NCBI RefSeq assembly: GCF_022201045.2
Contig: NC_068557.1
Span: 30,419,501 to 30,483,500 of the forward strand
Origin: Citrus sinensis
Taxonomy: Eukaryota; Streptophyta; Magnoliopsida; Sapindales; Rutaceae
DNA: 64,000 nucleotides
Direction of reading: 5' to 3'
Positions within the stretch are counted from its first letter, which is position 1. Each line of letters opens with the position of its first letter. A program made the position numbers and the translations under genes. The notes below the pieces were generated by a model. The model searched no databases. It saw only the letters and a program-made list of their open reading frames with translations, and was not told the origin of the DNA. Shown here one piece after another: positions 56,931-64,000 of this stretch.

Positions 56931-59102
56931 TTTCAGTTTAAAGAAATTTTTTAGCAAGTTGGTGCCTTCTCCTTAGCCTATAGTGCGGTCATCTTTGTTA
57001 AATGCCTAGCTATTCATACCACATTAATAAAAGTTTGTTAACAGAATCATGTTCCAAATAATTTCTTCTTGTATTTAATGTTCTTATGTTTAACATTACC
57101 TTAACGGTTCTTGCTTTTCACATATATACAATATCAGTATTGTCATATATTTTCGATAACAACAACATCACAATATCAAGGGCGTGAGCCTATAGGGGCT
57201 TTTTTTTCCTTCCCACATAACATGTGGAATAGAGGTAAATTTCTTCTCAAATCTTGTTAGTTGAAGTAAATTTTTTAACTATACTTGATAGATCTTTGTA
57301 TTGTATCATAAGACTATGTTTGGAAAGTATGATTGAATTAAATTACTTTTTAAAATTAAAATGGACCAGCTTTTCTTTTGATAACATAATATCTATTAAC
57401 ACTATGTTAAATTTAATTTAATGTAACTAAAATAAGTATTTTGTAATAATTAGTGGTTTTAAATAATTTTATTTGGCTCACTACCTTATTTTGAATCCTC
57501 AAAGAGAAAAGAATTAAAATGTTGATTTGACTTTGTCCACCCTTCTACCTTTTAAATTTAACCCAAAAAAATGGGTCACCCAGTGATGTTGTGATTAAAA
57601 TCATGACATCAACATCATAATTAAACATGAATTGTGTGAATTAAACATAAAACTTATAAGTTTATATTAAGTAAAAAATAAAACATAAATTATGGTGTGA
57701 TGACATATGTGAATTTTTATTAAGGATAAAGCTTATTCTCAAAAGCGGATTCGAGAAATTATTATTTTCATGCGTTTTCAAAGCTGTTTGTAAGAAAAAT
57801 AATTTTACTTTGGCTTGATCCACATGAAGAAAAATAATTTTGCTTAATTAACATGTGTAATAAACAAATACCATGATAGAAAATAAAAAAAATTATGGTT
57901 AAACTAGGATGAACATAAAATCTATGGTTAAACTAATTCAATAAAACTGATTCCAATTGTTCCCAATATAATTTTTTTTCAATTGATAAATGATTTTTTC
58001 TTTGCTTAATTAAAGTAAATGAATAAATTTTTTTGTTTAATTAAAGTTTAATATTGATTTACAAGTTTTATATTATTTTTACAAGTTTGTATTTTGTTTG
58101 CAATTTTAAAATACTAACTTGTCATTCTTATATTAATTTACTTATTTTACCTTTTATTTACTAGTTTTAAGTGTAATTTACAAAATTTATGTTTATTATG
58201 CCACCAATATTAATAATTTTAATCACTGCATGATAGAATTTTCTCAAAGAAAAAAAAAATCTCAATGGTATAATAAATTTTGCGTTATATTACTAATTAT
58301 TAGAATTTAATATTTTTATTAATAGATAATTGAATAATTTTTTTCGTTTACTATTTAGTACTATTCTAAACAAATTTTGAACTTATTTTTTGTATTTTAT
58401 TTATTTATGTAAAATATTAATTTGAATAAAAATTAAAATTTAGATCAATTTGCTACTCCATAACAAAATATAATCTTGGGATTGACATTTTTTAATCCAT
58501 AGAATTAGTCTAATCCTACCCTATTGTAGCAATAGACACATATTGTAGGTGGTTATACTTGGAACCTAAACTACGTGATTGTCCTTAATTATAAGTTTTG
58601 AGAAAGTATAGGAAGAAATCGATATTATTCGAGAAATTTTAGAATATATAAAAAATAATACAACTAATAAATATATATATGACGTATATATTTAGATTTA
58701 AATAATATTTAGTTTGTCAAAATAAATATATGTGTCATAGCATGATACGACTGATACGATACGTTCGGATGTGTCCTAGAGTTTCTCATCTTGTCCGCAT
58801 CATTAGTCATTACGTGATTAGCCCATTTAAGAACCAGTTGATCTATCCCGCGACACGTGTAGGTTCAAGATCACCCCCTTACATACAAGTTCTAATACAG
58901 AAGAAATCCCTCAAACCACAGCCAATAGGGTTTTACTTATGCTAACTGGATTCTGCTTGGATTCGAATCCATTGGTGGTTCTGATATAAGAATACGAGCC
59001 CGCTCTTGACCATCACGCTGTCAAAAAGGCGAACAAATATTAGGATTCATCAAAATTCATTTTCTGTTATTTTTTTTTTAATTTGTTGGTGTTAATATTA
59101 CG
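56931..59102. other. AT-rich intergenic DNA, no gene seen
   Basis: UGT 3' flank, then long A/T-rich spacer. About 58730-59000 is less AT-rich and may hold promoter sequence for the gene at 59103 (for example GCGACACGTGTAGG, with an ACGTG core). No coding gene supported. Confidence 0.45.
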
Positions 59103-61055
59103 ATGGGGAGAGGCAAATTCAAGGGTAAGCCCACCGGTCAACGTCAATTCTCCACTCCTGAAGATATTCGTAAGCTCCCCTGCTTCTAAATTTCCTTTTA
59201 ATTGAACTCATTTTTCAAGTTAATGTTATTTTGATTCTCTGTGAAAATAGGAACTTTTAAGAATATGAAATTGCAGCTGATTATGAGTTAATTTTTTAAT
59301 GTGAGAAATTGCTTTATCTATGCCCTCTTGCGTTGATGAAATTGCCGATTTTAAGTGTGTCTGTTTAATGTGTGTGTAGATTTCTGGGTTTTTTTTTTTT
59401 TTTTTGAGTTAATGATTTTTAGCTTAATGGCTGACTTTCACTTTACGCATTATCTAACTTCAGAATTGTTATTTTATTTTATTTTATTTTTGTACTGTGG
59501 TTGCAGTTGCTGGAACTTCTAGACGTCCTCGCACTTTTAAACGGGTGGGTCTCTCTTCTGATTGCTGATTATATTGAACTGCTAATTGAGTTTTTGTAAA
59601 GAATTTTTTAAATTATATTTAATTTAAATGGTATTAGGAACAAGCTGAACACGTAGAGGAAGTGTCTGAAGATGAAGCAGCTGGAGAAGAATCTGGAGAG
59701 GAGTCGGGAGAAGAATTGGAGGAGAAATCGGAAGTTATTGGACTTCTTTTTTACCTATATGATTTGGGTTGTTTTATATTAATGAGTCTTATAATTGAAC
59801 TTACTTTTTTGGACAATGATGTTAGCAGAGGCGGAAAGGAACTCAAGGTTTGATTGAGATTAATAATCCTAATTTGGTCAAGGCGAAGAATTTGAAAGCT
59901 AAGGATGTTGATGTAAGATTCATAGGTTCTACTTGAGGAGATGTATTTATTAAAATTGTACTTTTTCCATTCATCTAAGCTGTTTTTTTTTTTTTTTTAA
60001 TCTTTTGCAGTTTGGGAAAACAACTGAACTTTCAAGGCGTGAAAGGTCTGTAAATTCACCTTTTATTTCATCCTTAAGGGTACCTTTCTTATGTAGTGTT
60101 ACACGGTCATTTCGGAAACAAGATAGTATCCTCTCTAGGATAGAGCAAATAGGAGAAGAATGCACCCAAGTTGAAAATAACATCTTTTCCTAGACTCTTT
60201 CATGTAAAGCAGTCTTTACTTTTCTTCAATTTTTTTATTTTTGTGTCTACAGAGAGGAACTAGAGAAGCAGCGAGCTCATGAGCGTTACATGCAGCTGCA
60301 AGAACAAGGGAAAACCGAAAAGGCAAGGCTAGATTTAGGTGAGTGATTGGCTTTAGTACTTCTCATGTTTTATTGAGTTTTACAATATGCAATAGTTGGA
60401 TGAGCTAGGAAATGGGATAATGATTGATGCTGACTTTACATATGTGCAAAGATTTTGTAACTCGCATGGTGTTTTGGACTTGTACCAAGTTTCCTGTTTT
60501 GCCAGTACCGTCTAATTGTTAACTTGAACATCTTGTCATGACAAGCAAAGTTCTTTGTTCACAACTGGATGGATTTGTATCTCTGCCTGTTTTTTCAGAC
60601 ACTCCTCTTGCCAGCCCAACTCCCTCTCCTCCCTCCCACTATCCTCTTTACTTGGATTTAATGCTCACTGGTGAATGACAAGCACTATGAGACTGGCCCT
60701 ATGATTACTACCAATCGTTACTATGAGACTAGCGACAAGACCCCTGCTATTTGTGTCCTCCTTTTGCTTCACATGGAATGGTTTCGGTTGATTGATCTTG
60801 TATGTTGTTTTGATTCTGCCATCTAATATTTTGAGATATTGTGACTTATTTGTTGGATGGTGCAGAACGTTTAGCCCTTATACGTCAACAAAGGGCCGAA
60901 GCTGCTAAAAAGCGAGAAGAAGAAAAGGCTGGTAATGTTCTGCGATCATCATTCACTGGTTTTCATGTGTTTGAAGATATGTATTTTTCCAACTGATAAA
61001 TATATATTCACTTGTTTCAGCCAAAGAGCAGAAGAAAGCGGAAGCACGCAAATGA
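59103..61055 (+). CDS. 28 kDa heat- and acid-stable phosphoprotein homolog (PDAP1/HASPP28 domain)
   Basis: Small charged protein of the eukaryotic PDAP1 family; the molecular role in plants is unknown, and animal members were found as casein-kinase substrates that bind PDGF. Eight exons with GT-AG introns: 59103-59169, 59507-59544, 59638-59733, 59829-59912, 60011-60045, 60253-60338, 60866-60931 and 61021-61055, giving 168 aa. Seen: a basic N terminus MGRGKFKGKPTGQRQFST, an acidic Glu/Ser tract at about 39-67 (likely casein-kinase-type sites), then the family core RRKGTQGLIEINNPN (68-82), ELSRREREELEKQ, RYMQLQEQGKTEKARLDLERL and a Lys/Glu/Ala-rich C-terminal helix. The core order matches the family exactly. 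Confidence 0.93.
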
Positions 61056-61483
61056 TTTTCCTGCAAAATATCAAATGAAGAAAGTTTACGCTGCTTGTAG
61101 TGCAAGAAATGTTATTTTCATCTACAGATTTTTATTTTTTTTTGGGTAGTTGATTTATAAACATGACATAATTGATTAAGCTATTGCTCTTGTTTAAAAT
61201 AATATTTCAATTGTTTTAGCGAAGCTTTTAATTTGTGATTTTACTTATTCCTGTCTGCTGTCACTGTGTATCGATAGTATTTTTGAGGTGAAATTTGTCC
61301 CAAGTACAGGCCAAACTCTCTATTTTTTTGGAAAAAAATAAACCAAAATATTCTATATGTAGGTAGAGTGTTGCCTTTTAAAATGCTGCACGAATATTGA
61401 AAATTTGACCCTTTAAAAAAAAAAAATTCTCTCTCTCTCTTTTAACTCCCACATTTGTTCATGATAGAGTGAGTACTCAAAAT
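61056..61483. other. PDAP1-like 3' UTR and spacer
   Basis: No gene. Contains an A-run and a CT-repeat (about 61430-61440). Confidence 0.5.
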
Positions 61484-62326
61484 TAGGGAAGGCAATGAGC
61501 CCTGTCCGCAACGAGTTTGTTATTACCAAATTCGCACCCGCACAAAATTTCAATTACCAAACCAACACCCGCTATAGGTTTTAATTTTTTAAGAAAATTC
61601 ACCCGCTGCGGGTTTTGACAATTACCAAACTCGAAATAGTACTTGATAGATTTTTTACAGATTTTCACATTTAAAATCACAAATATTTAATATGTAAATT
61701 TATATTAATAAGCTAAACTTCCACTTAACATATTTTATTCTAAATTTAATCAATGTAAATAGAAAATTAAAATTTTAACATCAATCCAACATAAATTCTC
61801 AAATTTAAATATGAAACATATAAATTCATAAAAAATAATCACAAATGCTGTGAAAAATGCATGGGTGTGCAGCTGCAGCTTACGGATGAAAGGGAAATGG
61901 GTGTGTGCGACCGCTGCTCATAGGTGAATGGGAAATAGATGGGAAATAGTTTGAAAGGCCAGGTTTTGCAGTTGCTACTCATAAGTCAAACAAAAATAGT
62001 TTGGGTTTCCTTTAGGTTATGTTATGAGTTGTAACTTACACATATCACACATGACATGTTTACACTTTACATTTATTTTATTTATATATTTTTAGATTTA
62101 ATTATTTTTTTAATTAAAATTACATTAAAAATATTTTTAAAAAAAATTATGAGTTTGGTAAATATCCATACGGGTATCCATCATTTATTTAGCTAATATC
62201 AAACTCAACTGTAATATAGTGCGAGTTTCAACTTCTAATATTAAATCCGTCTGTAACCCATAAAATCACCCACAGCAGACGAGTTTTGGCAGATTTGTAG
62301 GTTTGTGGGTACCATTACTGTCCCTA
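61484..62326. mobile_element. Non-autonomous hAT-like element
   Basis: An exact 8-bp target duplication CTCAAAAT flanks it (61476-61483 and 62327-62334). Left end TAGGGAAGGCAATG and right-end complement TAGGGACAGTAATGG form imperfect inverted repeats. The subterminal sequence is rich in GGGTTT-type motifs. It contains no transposase frame and is 843 bp long. It lies about 150 bp upstream of the next coding sequence. Confidence 0.85.
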
Positions 62327-62478
62327 CTCAAAATCCTATAATAAATTGAATTAGAAAAAGAAAAAAAAAAAAAAGAAACAAGTGTTGCGAGACAGATGTC
62401 GTTTATTTGACAGACTGCAAACTTTGAAGAAGATATAAATCGAAGTAGTTGGATTCGTAAACTAGAGCTTCATACGCA

Positions 62479-62832
62479 ATGGCCGACCAGCAAAAGCCCA
62501 AAACCTCAGAGAGCCTTTCGTCATCTGCGTCTAATTCTAAATTAAACCCAGAATCCGGCCATACAAGCACCAAATTCTCTAACCACAAGGTCCGGTACCC
62601 GAACCCACCGGACGCAGCAAACCCGGACCCGGCAACACTCAGAGAGCAATGGAGGTTCGCAATCAAGCAGTATAGTAGATGGTACTCTCACGCGTGGGGT
62701 ACTGCCATTTTCGCGGGTCTGTCGTTTTTTGCACTTGGGTGGATTGTGAAGGGGTCTAATCCTTTGCCCTCTTTCAAGGGTGATTCAAATGATGCCGCTT
62801 CTCATGATAGTGATGGACATAAGGCAAAATGA
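62479..62832 (+). CDS. Small single-pass membrane protein, function unknown (117 aa)
   Basis: Single coding exon. Residues 1-50 are a Ser/Pro/Asn-rich low-complexity region. Next come NPDPATLREQWRFAIKQYSRWYSHAWG, a conserved-looking amphipathic part, and one hydrophobic segment (about 74-90, TAIFAGLSFFALGWIVKG). The tail is short and polar (GDSNDAASHDSDGHKAK). My impression is that it belongs to a small plant-conserved family without known function; I cannot name it. The layout suggests a tail- or single-pass-anchored membrane protein, membrane not determined. A GTAAGT (about 62844) just after the stop suggests an intron in the 3' UTR. Confidence 0.75.
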   Translation: MADQQKPKTSESLSSSASNSKLNPESGHTSTKFSNHKVRYPNPPDAANPDPATLREQWRFAIKQYSRWYSHAWGTAIFAGLSFFALGWIVKGSNPLPSFKGDSNDAASHDSDGHKAK

Positions 62833-64000
62833 AGCTTGCTCGGCGTAAGTTCGATTTTGTGTTTCTGATTTACCATTCCAATTATTTAATTGCTGATTTT
62901 ATTTGGTTTCCGAATTATTATTTGGGTTCTGGTCTTTGCTGTTACTCTAGTTGATTTCTGGTTGCTCTTGTTTGATTCTGTTATATTTGTGCTATCACAA
63001 AATCTTGTGAAATATTTAGTTGGCAATCTGCCCTTTAGACTGTTTGAAAGAAATAGAAGTGGTATGTGTCAATTCCAAGTCCAATTGACTACTTCTCGCC
63101 TCTTTCCTCCTTACAAGTGTAATTTGCTTCGCTAGGTTAAGCTCATTTTGAACAGCCAAGTGTCAATGAAAAGGTTTTTCATTTTTGTGAAGATGACATT
63201 AACACGATGCCCTTTAGATATGGTTTACTCCATTTGTATTCCTTACCTGAAGCTGAAGGTTTTGAGTCTCATTTGGGAATTACAATTGCACAACTTTTAT
63301 AGTAGGTCGGATTTCTGGTGTTGTTCTATGCCCCTTTGATGTCTACCACACAACTCCAAGTACATAAAAGGTTTAGTGATGCTTGGTTGGCATAACGAAA
63401 TGATTTTAAGAACTTCAAGGCCCGTATGGGGCTGCTGTGCTGCCTATTCAAGCTTTGTAGAATAGATCTTTAATAGGTGTTCGGGCTGGCAGGGCAGCGG
63501 TCCCAAGCGGTGCTTTAGAGGAGTTTTTCTCTCAGTTGTCTATTATGGCCAACCAACTTTTGGTGATGGACCTCTGAACTTCATGTAATTGAGATCTAAT
63601 CTATCCCGTCAGATTTAATTTTGTTTGTGAAGTTTAGTGCGTGGTTGGATAATTTGGATGATCTCTGAGATTTATTCTTTTCATCTGCTGCTTCTATTGT
63701 TAGCCCCAAAGATGGAGTATTCAGTCAAAGCTGCAAGTGGTATAGCCTGAAAAGGCTATCACTTCATCTCTCAGCTGATGTTGATTACTATTTTTCCCAG
63801 CATTAAATGAAAATCATTTTGAAACCACCTTGATGTAGTGGAGCTGCTATTGATGTAGATCCAGAACATCGAGCCAAAAAGGGAAAAAAGGGACTTGGAG
63901 GGTTGTAATTGTGTTTTACTTGGGTTGACTGTTGTTTTTTGGTTCATTTTTCTTTCCACTTTGTAAATTGACAGCCTTTGATGCTTCACTTCATTTCTGC
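62833..64000. other. 3' UTR/intron and unassigned DNA
   Basis: Probably includes the 3' UTR intron of the preceding gene. No second gene could be supported up to the window end. Confidence 0.4.

Noticed and set aside
58730-58945. 71-codon plus-strand frame, briefly considered as organelle-derived DNA
   Set aside because: No recognisable organellar gene or motif.
1-64000. A metabolic gene cluster uniting the OMTs and UGTs
   Set aside because: They are more than 30 kb apart with VOZ, ELOF1, OPA3-like and other unrelated genes between them; there is no sequence evidence for co-regulation.

Overview
The window is nuclear DNA from a eudicot plant. Genes are split by GT-AG introns, intergenic DNA is AT-rich, and the gene set (VOZ transcription factor, plant ELOF1, family-1 glycosyltransferases, flavonoid-type O-methyltransferases, a Tnt1/Tork-type Copia element) is plant-specific. 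A woody rosid such as Citrus fits my impression of the glycosyltransferase proteins, but the species is not proved here. No bacterial-style operons, CRISPR arrays or true tRNA/rRNA genes were seen.

Region 1 (1-20 kb) is a tandemly duplicated O-methyltransferase (OMT) locus, minus strand. One unit holds a receptor-like-kinase fragment, an LTR-like remnant, a two-exon OMT, its upstream region, a pair of SINE-like elements and the start of a decayed OMT. It occurs at about 1-6095 and 10196-17635. The second OMT (12603-13923) is intact (359 aa). The first (2406-3723) carries a one-base deletion. An older diverged copy of the upstream region (7440-9650) lacks the SINE pair, so the order of events can be read from the sequence. 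More OMT relics lie at about 5.9-6.8, 17.46-17.64 and 18.6-19.84 kb.

Region 2 (20-42 kb) alternates transposon relics with three conserved single genes: an OPA3-like mitochondrial protein (23860-26561, +), a VOZ transcription factor (29328-32740, +) and the elongation factor ELOF1 (34029-35074, -). Between them are DNA-transposon relics with clean terminal inverted repeats and target-site duplications, a tRNA-derived SINE and an AT-rich minisatellite.

Region 3 (42-57 kb) has an eight-exon gene for an unrecognised, probably plastid-targeted membrane protein (42307-45933). It is followed by a UDP-glycosyltransferase cluster of the UGT79 type: one C-terminally frameshifted gene (47008-48324), one truncated pseudogene (55133-55384) and one intact gene (55554-56930). 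A complete 5.4 kb Copia retrotransposon with ATGGG target duplications (49372-54793, minus) separates the first gene from the other two. Its single long reading frame has three premature stops.

Region 4 (57-64 kb) has an eight-exon PDAP1/HASPP28-type phosphoprotein gene (59103-61055, +), a hAT-type element (61484-62326) and a small single-pass membrane protein gene (62479-62832, +).

The OMT and UGT families both decorate phenolics and flavonoids, but housekeeping genes lie between them, so a functional gene cluster is only a possibility. The most distinctive signals are the palindrome-ended transposon family, the OMT duplication with pre-insertion sites preserved in paralogous copies, and the broken duplicate that separates the intact UGT from its apparent original promoter.
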